Assembly: GCF_000019525.1 (NCBI RefSeq)
Contig: NC_010506.1
Span: forward strand, 2,418,001-2,482,000
From: Shewanella woodyi ATCC 51908
Lineage (GTDB): Bacteria; Pseudomonadota; Gammaproteobacteria; Enterobacterales; Shewanellaceae
DNA: 64,000 nucleotides
Direction: 5' to 3'
Position 1 is the first letter of the stretch; each line of letters begins with the position of its first letter. Shown piece by piece: positions 39,737 to 48,815 of this stretch. A program made the translations under genes and the position numbers. The notes under the pieces are model-generated. The model made no database searches, was not told the origin of the DNA, and was given only the letters and a program-made list of their open reading frames with translations.

Positions 39737-41257
39737 TTATACATTTTTTATTTCTATTTTATTTGTGTTCCATTGACCGACATCATTACCGATGAGAGCT
39801 GTATTTTGCCAATCATCAAATCGAGGTACATTTCTCATCTCATATTCGTACTCTTCATGCATATCCTGCACAATTTTTATTGTCTCTTTTGAGCGATCTA
39901 CAAGAGTCTGTCCTTTTAAGCCCCACCATAGATACCAGTTCTTGTGGTTAAGGTAGGTATCTCTTACATAGTTAAGTGTATCTGCGCAGGCTAATGTTTC
40001 GGGTTCAACATAGAAAGTGGGAAGAAACATGTTGTGATTTTTTTGGATAATGCCTTTTTTTACAGCTATTCGTTGTAGCTTTGTATTACCAAATATCCTA
40101 ATGCCAAGGTTTGCATAAATCTGATTAGGTTTTAGGTATTTCATTGAAAATTCAATAGAGTCTTTCAAAACTTTTGGTGTCTCTCCTGGGGCGCCTAGAA
40201 ATACACAGTGGGTATGTTCCAACTTGCTTGCCGAGAGTATTTTATCCACCTCAACAACTCTAGATTGATCGAAGCCTTTAATTAAATGCTCTAATCCCTC
40301 TTCTGAAAATGCATCAGTACCTAAATCAACTCTTATACAGCCAGCTCTTGCCAGTAGGTCGACAAACTCTTTAGTAATAGCTGTTGGGGATAGTTGGCAG
40401 TACCAAGGTGTTGTTAATTTAGCTCGAACCATGGCTTCACACACTTCTGTTGCGTAATCAAGTGGAGCATTAAATGTGGCATCGACTATTTCAAATTCTT
40501 TGACCTGAGGATTATTTAGCATTGCCTGTTTGATCTCATTGGCAACTAGTGCAGGCTCTTTGAATCTATTTCCCCGGCCTTCAGTTTTTTTAATGATGCA
40601 GTATGAGCAATACAATTTGCATCCACGTTTTGTTTGCAGTGTTTCAATGGCGGGTTGAGTATCACGGGTGAGATCCGTTGAAGATGATATTGTGTCAACA
40701 AAGTATTGAGGATCGTAGATACTTCTATCTGGTTCAACAGTGCTGACATCTACGCTTCCAAATGAGGGGTTCTGCATAAATTTGCCATCTCGTATATAAC
40801 AAAGCCCTGAGATCTCCTCCAATTTTCCTTTTCCATTCATTATGTATTCAGCCAGCTCTACTATGCTTTTTTCCCCCTCTCCAGCGACACCAAAATCAGG
40901 TTCTGCATATTCAAAAAAGGGTTTTGGTTCAACAGAAAAACCAGAGCCTCCAATCACGACTTTAGCGTTGGTGTATTTGCGTACACATTGAACAATTTTT
41001 CGAGTCAATGGACCGAAAAAAATGGGGTCAATAAATGTCAGGTTATCGAGATTACGAACCGCAATACCTATGAGGTCAAAATCATGTGATTTTAGCTTCT
41101 CAAGTACGGCTTTGAGTTCACGAGCTTCCCATAATAGATCCAGCACATGTACTTCATGTCCAGCTTGCTTTAAAGCGGAGGAGATATAGGCCATCCCAAT
41201 AGGGAGTGCTGGCCGGGGAACTCGTATTTTATTGGTTGAAATGAGTAATACTTTCAC
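39737..41257 (-). CDS. B12-binding radical SAM enzyme
   Basis: A 506-residue enzyme with an N-terminal cobalamin-binding domain (PALPIGMAYISSALKQAG; no clear DxHxxG base-off motif) and a radical SAM core with Cys213, Cys217 and Cys220 in KRGCKLYCSYC. Such class B enzymes methylate unreactive carbons or rearrange skeletons. It begins with GTG 41257 after an excellent GAGGAGG site and overlaps the upstream nitrilase-like gene by four bases. Its large C-terminal part is unlike any family I can name. Confidence 0.9.
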   Translation of the reverse strand: MKVLLISTNKIRVPRPALPIGMAYISSALKQAGHEVHVLDLLWEARELKAVLEKLKSHDFDLIGIAVRNLDNLTFIDPIFFGPLTRKIVQCVRKYTNAKVVIGGSGFSVEPKPFFEYAEPDFGVAGEGEKSIVELAEYIMNGKGKLEEISGLCYIRDGKFMQNPSFGSVDVSTVEPDRSIYDPQYFVDTISSSTDLTRDTQPAIETLQTKRGCKLYCSYCIIKKTEGRGNRFKEPALVANEIKQAMLNNPQVKEFEIVDATFNAPLDYATEVCEAMVRAKLTTPWYCQLSPTAITKEFVDLLARAGCIRVDLGTDAFSEEGLEHLIKGFDQSRVVEVDKILSASKLEHTHCVFLGAPGETPKVLKDSIEFSMKYLKPNQIYANLGIRIFGNTKLQRIAVKKGIIQKNHNMFLPTFYVEPETLACADTLNYVRDTYLNHKNWYLWWGLKGQTLVDRSKETIKIVQDMHEEYEYEMRNVPRFDDWQNTALIGNDVGQWNTNKIEIKNV

Positions 41258-42120
41258 GTTTCCTCCTCAATATTATTGAGTGATAAGCCTTGAAGGTATG
41301 AGGATGTGACTAAGTCTCCAATCCTACTGTTGGATTCTCGGTATTTATGTAAACGATGGATATCCAGTTCAATTAACTTGTAACCTTCATCCATGTCCAT
41401 CATGAGCATGGTTTCGTCACCGTCTTCAAAATCAAATAACTCCTTCTCTAAAAACATAGGATCTGTCACTACCGAGCTTCGACCCATGTATTTAAAGCCC
41501 GCATAAGGGTTTGCCCCAATGCCTGAAACAAAGACAATAAAACACTGAGACTCAATGGCTCTAGCGGTTAATAATTGATTCGTTACGTAAAAAAAGGCTT
41601 CGGGGATTAGCGCTGTACAGATAATAATATCAACCTCTTTGCAGTACAGTTCCATACAGGAGATTGGGAAATTTATGTCGTAGCCTTGGAGTAATCCAAT
41701 CCGACCTATATCAGTATTGAATACGGGAAAATCACTCCCCTGTGATATGTATTTCCTTTCCATTTCAAAACAGTGCACACGTCGGTATTTACCAATAATA
41801 TTTCCAGTAGGAGAGATGAGAAAAGAGGTACTAAAGTAGCTCTCTCCGTCAACTTCAAACAGGCCTGCGACAAGGTAGATCCCTCCCTCCTTGGCAATCT
41901 GGCATAATTTATCGGTACACTCTCCAGGAATGGTTACCGCTACATCAGTGACATCAAGAATGTTTCCACTGGTTAGAAATGATTCTGGTAAGCAGACTAA
42001 TTGAGCACCATCTTTAATGGCTTTTTTGATGTATCGTTCTGCACGGCGCATATTGCCGGACTCGCGGCTTAGTTTACATTCCAGCTGAATAACAGCGGTT
42101 TTTATTGGCTCAGTTATCAT
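41254..42120 (-). CDS. Nitrilase-superfamily protein 1 (triad degenerate)
   Basis: A 288-residue carbon-nitrogen hydrolase fold. The catalytic Glu is kept (Glu46, LPES), but the Lys position reads Arg (Arg114 in KYRRVH) and the Cys position reads Gly (Gly146 in LQGYDINFP). It is therefore unlikely to be an active amidase. Its first 11 codons overlap the end of the upstream methyltransferase gene. It may act as a binding subunit or partner of an active paralogue (inference). Confidence 0.88.
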   Translation of the reverse strand: MITEPIKTAVIQLECKLSRESGNMRRAERYIKKAIKDGAQLVCLPESFLTSGNILDVTDVAVTIPGECTDKLCQIAKEGGIYLVAGLFEVDGESYFSTSFLISPTGNIIGKYRRVHCFEMERKYISQGSDFPVFNTDIGRIGLLQGYDINFPISCMELYCKEVDIIICTALIPEAFFYVTNQLLTARAIESQCFIVFVSGIGANPYAGFKYMGRSSVVTDPMFLEKELFDFEDGDETMLMMDMDEGYKLIELDIHRLHKYRESNSRIGDLVTSSYLQGLSLNNIEEET

Positions 42121-42835
42121 TGGAGTCCTCGGTATATAAGTTAGAGCTCAATGAATCAATTGGTTTAGAGGAGATGATTAGTCCAAGATCTTCTTGATAT
42201 ACGTTCCACTCCTCTAAGCCTGCTTCATTTAATAACTTTCTGGACTCCGCTGGTGTGTAAGAGCTACCAAGTGCCTCAATAAATTCATTTCCACCATCTT
42301 TGATAAACTGCAAGACAAAGGTAATGTGACCCTCTTCTGCTGCTCTGTTTAGGTCTTCAATAATCACAATTCCGTCGTGCTTGCAGATCCGTTTACACTC
42401 CTTTAAAACGGCAATTGGATTCCTCCACATATGCAGTGAGGAGAAAGAGAAAACAATATCAGCTGAACCATCTTCGAAGGGCATCGCATGAAACTTGCCT
42501 CCTTCAAACTCAATATCCCCTTTGTTGCTTGACCAAACTGCAAGGTTTAGATTCTCCTCAGCAACTTCAAGTAATATCTTGTTCTCTTCAATACCTGACA
42601 CTGGGGTATCTGGCAATTTACCTCCAATATATAGCGATAACAGCCCAGTATTGACACCGACTTCAACGATGTCTGACATCTCATCCTTTGCTTGTTCCAA
42701 AATCCTGTTTGCTGGTTTCTGATAAGACATCAGTGCTGATTTTCGCATGCCCAAGTCATAGGCTCTTGCGACGTCAATATCTTTAAAAGGGGCTTTCCTT
42801 GGTTTTCTATCTTGAATCTTAAACATTGATTTCAC
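42110..42835 (-). CDS. Class I SAM-dependent methyltransferase
   Basis: A 241-residue UbiE-like methyltransferase with motif I IVEVGVNTGLLSLYIGG, an acidic GIEEN and a FSFSSLHMWRNP segment. GTG 42835 preceded by AAGGA is a better start than the internal ATG 42826. Note that motif I has V-N in place of the usual G-x-G run (EVGVNTG). Substrate unknown; probably a small pathway intermediate. Confidence 0.85.
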   Translation of the reverse strand: MKSMFKIQDRKPRKAPFKDIDVARAYDLGMRKSALMSYQKPANRILEQAKDEMSDIVEVGVNTGLLSLYIGGKLPDTPVSGIEENKILLEVAEENLNLAVWSSNKGDIEFEGGKFHAMPFEDGSADIVFSFSSLHMWRNPIAVLKECKRICKHDGIVIIEDLNRAAEEGHITFVLQFIKDGGNEFIEALGSSYTPAESRKLLNEAGLEEWNVYQEDLGLIISSKPIDSLSSNLYTEDSNDN

Positions 42836-42855
42836 GATAAATTCCTTTTAACTTG

Positions 42856-44202
42856 TTATGGTCGAGTTGTGATTTCAATTGGTTGCCACTCCGCAACGCT
42901 AGATTGAAACTCTGTGATGTCAGAACCTAAATGTTGTGGGTACCTTTTGAACGACTCGGAATAAAATGTCTTAGAGATGTTGTCTAGGTAGTACCAGCCT
43001 TTGGGATCGGTGACTTTGAGTTCATTTTGTGTCAACTCGACTAATCCTTTACTTTCTAAATCTTGTATCTCACTTTGGAACTTTTCTACAAAATCAACAC
43101 CATAAAGATGTTTGAACATTTTTCTATCAACTTTTGAGGCCTTAACACCTAAAATCATTCCACGGCGAATGGCTTCCTCTTTGCTGATATATTGTCCCAT
43201 TGAGATCGGGAGCTGTCCTGAATTGACGACCTCAATATATTTATTGATGGAGGGTTCATTAAAGTACCAGTGATCTTTTAGATGGCCTGTTGCGGTTGGT
43301 CCTAGCGGGATAATGGGAATATTTTCACTCCATGAGCGTTCACCATATCTTGGTTGGTAGCCTGGTTTGGCAAAACAATCCCCAAAGTAACCATCAAATC
43401 CATTTTCAGTGAGCTTTTTGGCCGCGAACATAAACATCTCATCAACAACGTCTGTGGTGGGCACCGGTGGTAATTTGCGTCGTTTTGTACTGACCTGAGC
43501 AAACTCCATATAGGTGTAAAAAGAAACACATGTCACGCCTAATTCGATTGCCTTGTCTAGGCTATATTCCCAGCTTTCCATTGTCTGACCGTTTAATCCA
43601 TGCATCAGATCTATGTTTATATTTGTGAAACCAGCTTCCTGACAAATTTTGATCGCATTTTCCAACATTTTTGGGTCACTAGGGCGACCGATACTCTCTA
43701 GCTCCTCTTGGACGAATGTTTGTACACCTAAGCTAATGCGTTTGACACCATTGTTATAGAGAGTTTCAGCCTTCTTTTTTGTTATATCTATTGGCGTAGT
43801 TTCTATGGATAGCTCTACATCGTCACTCATATTGAGCTCAGAGTGAAGGTGACCTAGCAGCTCTTCTAGCTCAGCAGAGGAGAGAGCAGTGGGAGTGCCT
43901 CCACCTATGTAGCCAAGTGTAATTTCATGATCTTGAACGTATGGACGCGCCGCGTAATTTGATATTTCAGTTTTTAGGGCATCTAAATAGCGCCGGGTTA
44001 TCGTTTTATCGGTTTGATGTTTTATGTATGGGCAGCTAAAACATAGCCGATTACAAAATGGGATGTGTACGTATATTCCCATCTGTTGTTTACCAAATAC
44101 CTCTTCCTCTTTGATGGAGTGATGTCTTGTTGGGTATTGGCGAACCCACTCACTGTCTCTTGTTGGGTACTCTTTCCAAAATGGTAAATTAGGTAATGTC
44201 AT
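42856..44202 (-). CDS. HemN/HemW-like radical SAM protein
   Basis: A 448-residue protein with the radical SAM triad Cys50, Cys54, Cys57 in YVHIPFCNRLCFSCPYIKHQ and a following YIGGGTPTALS. It belongs to the HemN-like (class C) group, which includes methyltransferases and cyclopropane- or carbon-rearranging enzymes as well as coproporphyrinogen oxidases. The context argues for a biosynthetic role and not heme synthesis. It overlaps the ABC ATPase gene by four bases. Confidence 0.9.
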   Translation of the reverse strand: MTLPNLPFWKEYPTRDSEWVRQYPTRHHSIKEEEVFGKQQMGIYVHIPFCNRLCFSCPYIKHQTDKTITRRYLDALKTEISNYAARPYVQDHEITLGYIGGGTPTALSSAELEELLGHLHSELNMSDDVELSIETTPIDITKKKAETLYNNGVKRISLGVQTFVQEELESIGRPSDPKMLENAIKICQEAGFTNINIDLMHGLNGQTMESWEYSLDKAIELGVTCVSFYTYMEFAQVSTKRRKLPPVPTTDVVDEMFMFAAKKLTENGFDGYFGDCFAKPGYQPRYGERSWSENIPIIPLGPTATGHLKDHWYFNEPSINKYIEVVNSGQLPISMGQYISKEEAIRRGMILGVKASKVDRKMFKHLYGVDFVEKFQSEIQDLESKGLVELTQNELKVTDPKGWYYLDNISKTFYSESFKRYPQHLGSDITEFQSSVAEWQPIEITTRP

Positions 44203-45161
44203 GAATGATCCTCTCTAATATTTTTCCCTGATAAATGACGCATAATTTCTGCTAGTTTGGGGTGACACCAGTGTATCGACTTGAGCCTGATTCCGACGGA
44301 AGAGAGATAGCTAACGACAGATGACAAGATGTCTTGTTGTTGCTCGGCTATCTCAATATGGAACTGTGGCCCTACGGATTTAACCTCAAGTGAATTGCCA
44401 AATTGCTTCTGCCATTCATCTAGAGAGTGCTTAGTTTTTCCTATGTCTACATTTGGGTTTAACAGTGATAGCTTCAGGTAAGGGCTACCTAAGGTGCTGA
44501 TGAATTCATTTACAGTCGAAAGTAAGGTTTGTCTTCCTTGATCTAATACAAGAACTTGATCTGCGAGCTGTTCTAATTCGTCAGAGTGGTGTGTTGAAAA
44601 GACGATGCTGACACCGGTCCGTTTTAGATGGGAGATGAAGCTTAAAATGACCTCTCTTGATGTGGCATCTAAACCTGTTGTTGGTTCATCAAGAATAAGT
44701 AGATCTGGTTTATGCGCGACTGCGACTAGAATATGGAGTTTTCTTTGATTCCCGCCAGATAATTTTGTTACGGCAGTATTTTGGTACATCTCCAGATCGG
44801 CGAGTTTGATGAGCTCGGTATATTGTTGTTTTGGCACTCGCCTTAATGTGAATTGGTGGGTGAGGTACTCCTTAACCATTAACTCATCAGGAAGGGATTT
44901 GTATTGTTGAATATACCCAATATGTTGACTCGCTTTGCTCCAGTTATTTGCAGATAAACCACAAATAGTAACTGAACCTGTATCAGGTTTTGTTAAGCCA
45001 GTTATTAACCGTATTAAAGAGGATTTTCCATGGCCATTAGCTGCTACTAAAGCTAAAGCTTCTCCTCTGTTAAGGCTAAAACTGATCATTGACAGTGCAA
45101 AGTTAGAGCTGAGTTTCAGTCCTAAATTGCTTACTTTGAGTACTTCATTGTCGCAGCTCAT
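44199..45161 (-). CDS. ABC-2 type exporter, ATP-binding subunit
   Basis: A 320-residue ATPase with Walker A ANGHGKSSL, signature LSGGNQRKL, Walker B LLILDEPTTGLDA and an extended C-terminal region of about 100 residues. An earlier frame start at 45212 would overlap the permease; GAGGTG directly before the ATG-ATG pair supports ATG 45161. With the preceding permease it forms a DrrAB-like exporter, probably for the pathway product and self-protection. Confidence 0.93.
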   Translation of the reverse strand: MSCDNEVLKVSNLGLKLSSNFALSMISFSLNRGEALALVAANGHGKSSLIRLITGLTKPDTGSVTICGLSANNWSKASQHIGYIQQYKSLPDELMVKEYLTHQFTLRRVPKQQYTELIKLADLEMYQNTAVTKLSGGNQRKLHILVAVAHKPDLLILDEPTTGLDATSREVILSFISHLKRTGVSIVFSTHHSDELEQLADQVLVLDQGRQTLLSTVNEFISTLGSPYLKLSLLNPNVDIGKTKHSLDEWQKQFGNSLEVKSVGPQFHIEIAEQQQDILSSVVSYLSSVGIRLKSIHWCHPKLAEIMRHLSGKNIREDHS

Positions 45162-45171
45162 CATCACCTCT

Positions 45172-45948
45172 TTAGAACCTTTGAATACGGAATTTAAAGA
45201 CATACATGGCAACCCAAATTGAAGTAAGTGAGTAAAAGGTTGTCAGTAAGAGATTAAAGTAGAGGTCTGTTGAGCTGGTTGCCGCCATAGCATCTCGAAA
45301 AACCTCGATATGAGCAGCTAAGGGGAGTGCACTTACAACATTTGAAAATGAACCGAAATTATCCAGTGGAAAAAATACTCCTCCGAAATAACTTAACGGG
45401 ATGATAATAATATTGATTAAGCTAGAAAAGGATATTTCGTTGGTGAAGCTGGCAACGATGATCCCTAATGCTGCAAAGGTGATGCATTCGGTAAAAAATG
45501 CAAAAAATAGCAATACGTAGGATTCAATTGTGGCATTAAAAAACAGCATTGAGATCATTAATACCAGTAAGAATTGCAATGAACATTTTAATGACATGCC
45601 AATGATTCTACTGACTATAAAGCCCACATATGAAAGCGGAGAGAGCACTATGTCTTCAATCGTTCTGCGTTGGCAATCTACAATAAATGTGTACCCCATT
45701 GTATAGGTGCTGCTAAACATGATCCCTACAGCAAGAATACCGGGAAGAATAAAGGCAAAATAATTGCCTTCGATAGGGACTATAGGTTGTCCATTATCCG
45801 CTCCTAATCCAAATGCCAAAACCATAGTTACTGAGGTTAACAGTGACGAAATAACGATTAATTTACTTCTGAAAAACTGAAGTAGATCTAAATAGATCAA
45901 ATTATATGCATCGCGAGCCCAGTATTTTATGTTTGCTATTTCCATCAA
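45172..45948 (-). CDS. ABC-2 type exporter, membrane subunit
   Basis: A 258-residue permease with six hydrophobic segments and the ABC-2 signature around PLSYFGGVFFPLDNF. It starts with ATG 45948 after GAGAGGG and overlaps the nitrilase-like gene upstream by four bases. Together with the ATPase it is the only transporter in the locus. Confidence 0.92.
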   Translation of the reverse strand: MMEIANIKYWARDAYNLIYLDLLQFFRSKLIVISSLLTSVTMVLAFGLGADNGQPIVPIEGNYFAFILPGILAVGIMFSSTYTMGYTFIVDCQRRTIEDIVLSPLSYVGFIVSRIIGMSLKCSLQFLLVLMISMLFFNATIESYVLLFFAFFTECITFAALGIIVASFTNEISFSSLINIIIIPLSYFGGVFFPLDNFGSFSNVVSALPLAAHIEVFRDAMAATSSTDLYFNLLLTTFYSLTSIWVAMYVFKFRIQRF

Positions 45949-46784
45949 CCCTCTCCATGTTTTATAGATGACATGCGGATATAGTCATGAAGGTAAGGCT
46001 GTTTCAATCTGACTTTTCGTTGTTGTCGTGGGTACCAAATTGCTGTTATCGTTGACTCTTCTTGGCCTGCTTGGGCCAGTATGTCGCAACGATTATCATC
46101 ACTTATAGCTTCACATAAGCCGTCAACGATCATGCTGCGTCCCATGTAATCCATCATCGCTAATCGATTGTTTCCTAAGCCACTTGCAAATACGACACAG
46201 CAGCCGTTATCTGCGGCTCTTGCTCTACATAAGGTTTCGACAGGAAAGGAGTAACGTGTAAATAGATTTGCTACACATACAAGAATGTCGACCTCTTGCT
46301 GAAAATAATGCCGACTTGATTCCGGGAAACGTATATCGTAGCTGACCAGTAAACCAATGCGGCCAAGTGGTGTATCGATCACATCACAAGCTTTTCCTTG
46401 GGAGATAAAGTCACGTTCATCTTCCCACAGAGATGCGCGGCGGTATTTTGCTAATAGTTGGCCATCACTTCCGATAAGGATTGCGCTGTCATAGATATCA
46501 CCGCCATTCCACTCCAAAACCCCCGCGCAAATCTGTATTTCATGTTCCAATGCTTGCTTAGATAAGAAGGACTGAATGTCGTGCAAAGATTGTGAATTTT
46601 GCCGTAAACTTGGAAAGTTAATTCCAGTCGCAAAGTTAGCAGGCAAACAAATAAAATTTGCGCCTTTACTTTTTGCTGCTGTGATCAGTGTGGCGACTTT
46701 TTGCAGATTATCTTCCATATCATCCTGCATAATTCGGTACTGTATTACAGCAATGTTTGTGGCTTTTCCTTTAAATAAACTCAT
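45945..46784 (-). CDS. Nitrilase-superfamily protein 2 (triad lost)
   Basis: A 279-residue nitrilase-fold protein in which all three catalytic positions differ from the family: Ala49 in LPANF for Glu, Arg116 in KYRRAS for Lys, Ser148 in LVSYDIRFPES for Cys. The fold-defining strands and GRIGLLVSYD context are otherwise intact, so this is a pseudo-enzyme and not a decayed gene. ATG 46784 is preferred, but an in-frame TTG at 46799 with GGTGA nearby is possible. It overlaps the permease gene by four bases. Confidence 0.86.
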   Translation of the reverse strand: MSLFKGKATNIAVIQYRIMQDDMEDNLQKVATLITAAKSKGANFICLPANFATGINFPSLRQNSQSLHDIQSFLSKQALEHEIQICAGVLEWNGGDIYDSAILIGSDGQLLAKYRRASLWEDERDFISQGKACDVIDTPLGRIGLLVSYDIRFPESSRHYFQQEVDILVCVANLFTRYSFPVETLCRARAADNGCCVVFASGLGNNRLAMMDYMGRSMIVDGLCEAISDDNRCDILAQAGQEESTITAIWYPRQQRKVRLKQPYLHDYIRMSSIKHGEG

Positions 46785-46924
46785 GTTATTTGTCGTCAAT
46801 TCACCAAAATGATAGATTCAGTTCAGCCTTAATTTCGGGCTTTGGTTAAGTTGTTTTTGTCCATAAACAACATAAAACGTGCATAAGTAAGCTAAATTAT
46901 CTTTATGTTTTATCTATGTATTTT

Positions 46925-47605
46925 TTACGTCTTTAATTTTGTTAAATGGGCAAGGCCATCCTCACCGTTTGGAAACCTATTTATGGCCCACTCTCCACTC
47001 CACTCCTGTTCAATAATCTCCATTGCATTTTGGTGAGTTCTTAGATTTGCATCATGGTAAATAATGTTTTCTGAAACCTCTTTAGTGAGCATAAAAGCAT
47101 TAATAGAGCTACTGGTTCGGTGGTCACCATCGATAAATACGAGATCAAAATATTGTTTTGGAAAATAGAGTGGTAGCTGGTGCTCATAAGCAAAAGCTTT
47201 AGTATCTTCGCCAGATTTAGTTGGCACAGAAAAAGATTGGTTATTTCGACTACCAAAATAAGCCTTAACTTTTTTGACGCGTGTATTTGGTATTGCATTG
47301 ATATGATCGAATATCGCCTCACTATCGATAGTTCCATCTGATATCCAAGGATCCACACAAGTAATATTCATCGTTGGACTGCAGCTCGATAGCCATCTAG
47401 TTGAGATGCCACAAAAACTACCTATTTCTAATATTGATTTAGGCTGAATATCTGCAATCAAAGCTTCAATTTGACAGGCATCTGCCTTCTTTAACGATGT
47501 ATGTAAGATGAGATCAGCTTGCTTAGGAAAGGAAGCATGCAGATATTTTGCAATATCGTTAAAGCGTCTTTTGCTATTGATGAATGAGCTGTGGTTATTA
47601 TTCAT
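46925..47605 (-). CDS. Class I methyltransferase (Methyltransf_24-like)
   Basis: A 226-residue methyltransferase with motif I SILEIGSFCGISTRWL, acidic ITCVDPW, and FDLVFIDGDHR, matching the CmcI/cephalosporin-hydroxylase-type and O-methyltransferase group. The Asp in FIDGD is a metal-type ligand in relatives. It is translationally coupled (ATGA) to the PLP decarboxylase and followed by a 140-base gap before the next gene. Confidence 0.85.
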   Translation of the reverse strand: MNNNHSSFINSKRRFNDIAKYLHASFPKQADLILHTSLKKADACQIEALIADIQPKSILEIGSFCGISTRWLSSCSPTMNITCVDPWISDGTIDSEAIFDHINAIPNTRVKKVKAYFGSRNNQSFSVPTKSGEDTKAFAYEHQLPLYFPKQYFDLVFIDGDHRTSSSINAFMLTKEVSENIIYHDANLRTHQNAMEIIEQEWSGEWAINRFPNGEDGLAHLTKLKT

Positions 47606-48813
47606 CCTTTAGCCCCATGACTTGCTTGTGTATTTTCTAAGGAGGCTGTATCGCTCAGGCAGTTTACTGCCCCATCTAACACAGTTAGAAAGTTGTCAAT
47701 CATCTCAATGTTTACATGGGCAGTAATGACAAGCCGTAGACAGTGTCTGAATCGCTTTGATACTGAAATTATCCAATCCCACTCCTCCAGTAATGTCATG
47801 ACCTCTTCGGCATTTGGTAGGTCAACTATCACAATATTTAACTCAGGTGGTGAGGCGAGTTGATAGTTTCGCCACTTTAGTTGCTCTACCAAGTACTCCA
47901 TAGTGGCGTAATTCTTACGTGTGATCTCTTTATAACCATCCCAGCCTAAGTGCTCTAAAACCGCAAAGGTTGCAACTGCAGCACCGCCAGGTCTTGTGCC
48001 TAAAAATGTCTTATGGCTAGGTGTGTTAATAAAAAATGAGTCAAGAGATATCAGTTCAATTAAACTCTGATCACGAAAGAATATGCCCCCCGCAGGAATA
48101 TTGGCTAAACCATATTTATGAGGGTCCATCGTTATTGAGGATACGCCTGGTAAACTAAAGTCGAAATTGGGTAATTGGTATCCCAGTGCTTTGGCAAATG
48201 GAATGATAAAGCCCCCTGTTGCGGCATCGACATGTAGGTAGATTTGATGCGCCACTGCAATATCACTTAACTCTTCAATTGGATCGATTGAACCGAATTC
48301 ACTGCTACCCGCTGTTGCGACTATTGCTACAGTATTTTCTGAAATATGTTTGTTGATTTGAGAAATATCCATACGGAATTTTTCATCTACAGGTAAGATC
48401 ACCGCTGTTAAATCCAACAAGTCAAAGATCTTTTTCATAGAGTAATGCACAGTTTCAGCACAAATAACTTCACTGACATGTCTGTTCTTTGCCTTGCTTC
48501 TTGCCTGCTTTTTGGCAACGTATAGGGCTAATAGGTTTGCTTCTGTTCCTCCGGAAACTAGGCTACCTGCAGGTTCTTTTGCATGTAAAAAGGTAGATAT
48601 GGACTGAATAACCTGTTGCTCAATTTGATGTGTACCCTGAAAAATACGAACATCACCGAGGTTGGTATCTATTGCATCAGTAAATGCCTTAACTGCGACC
48701 TCATGAGGCTGAGTACAGATAGAGTTCAGTACTCGATCCCAAGGTACATCGGTTTGACGTAGCTTCTGTATATTGGAATATACTTCTGATTTAGAGAGGC
48801 CGTGTTTACGCAT
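47602..48813 (-). CDS. MfnA-like PLP-dependent decarboxylase
   Basis: A 403-residue group II decarboxylase very close in pattern to archaeal MfnA (tyrosine/aspartate decarboxylase): MRKHGLSKSEV at the start, DTNLGDVRIFQGT, SGGTEANLLAL, HVDAATGGFIIPF and the PLP Lys in TMDPHKYG (Lys233). ATG 48813 gives the MfnA-type N-terminus; an in-frame GTG lies three codons upstream. Likely substrates are tyrosine, aspartate or a related amino acid, giving tyramine, beta-alanine or an analogue. It follows nitrilase 3 directly. Confidence 0.9.
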   Translation of the reverse strand: MRKHGLSKSEVYSNIQKLRQTDVPWDRVLNSICTQPHEVAVKAFTDAIDTNLGDVRIFQGTHQIEQQVIQSISTFLHAKEPAGSLVSGGTEANLLALYVAKKQARSKAKNRHVSEVICAETVHYSMKKIFDLLDLTAVILPVDEKFRMDISQINKHISENTVAIVATAGSSEFGSIDPIEELSDIAVAHQIYLHVDAATGGFIIPFAKALGYQLPNFDFSLPGVSSITMDPHKYGLANIPAGGIFFRDQSLIELISLDSFFINTPSHKTFLGTRPGGAAVATFAVLEHLGWDGYKEITRKNYATMEYLVEQLKWRNYQLASPPELNIVIVDLPNAEEVMTLLEEWDWIISVSKRFRHCLRLVITAHVNIEMIDNFLTVLDGAVNCLSDTASLENTQASHGAKG

Positions 48814-48815
48814 AT

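Noticed and set aside
42856..44202. Coproporphyrinogen III oxidase (hemN)
   Set aside because: Motif similarity is real, but the operon context and CxxxCxxC surroundings fit HemN-like biosynthetic enzymes better.
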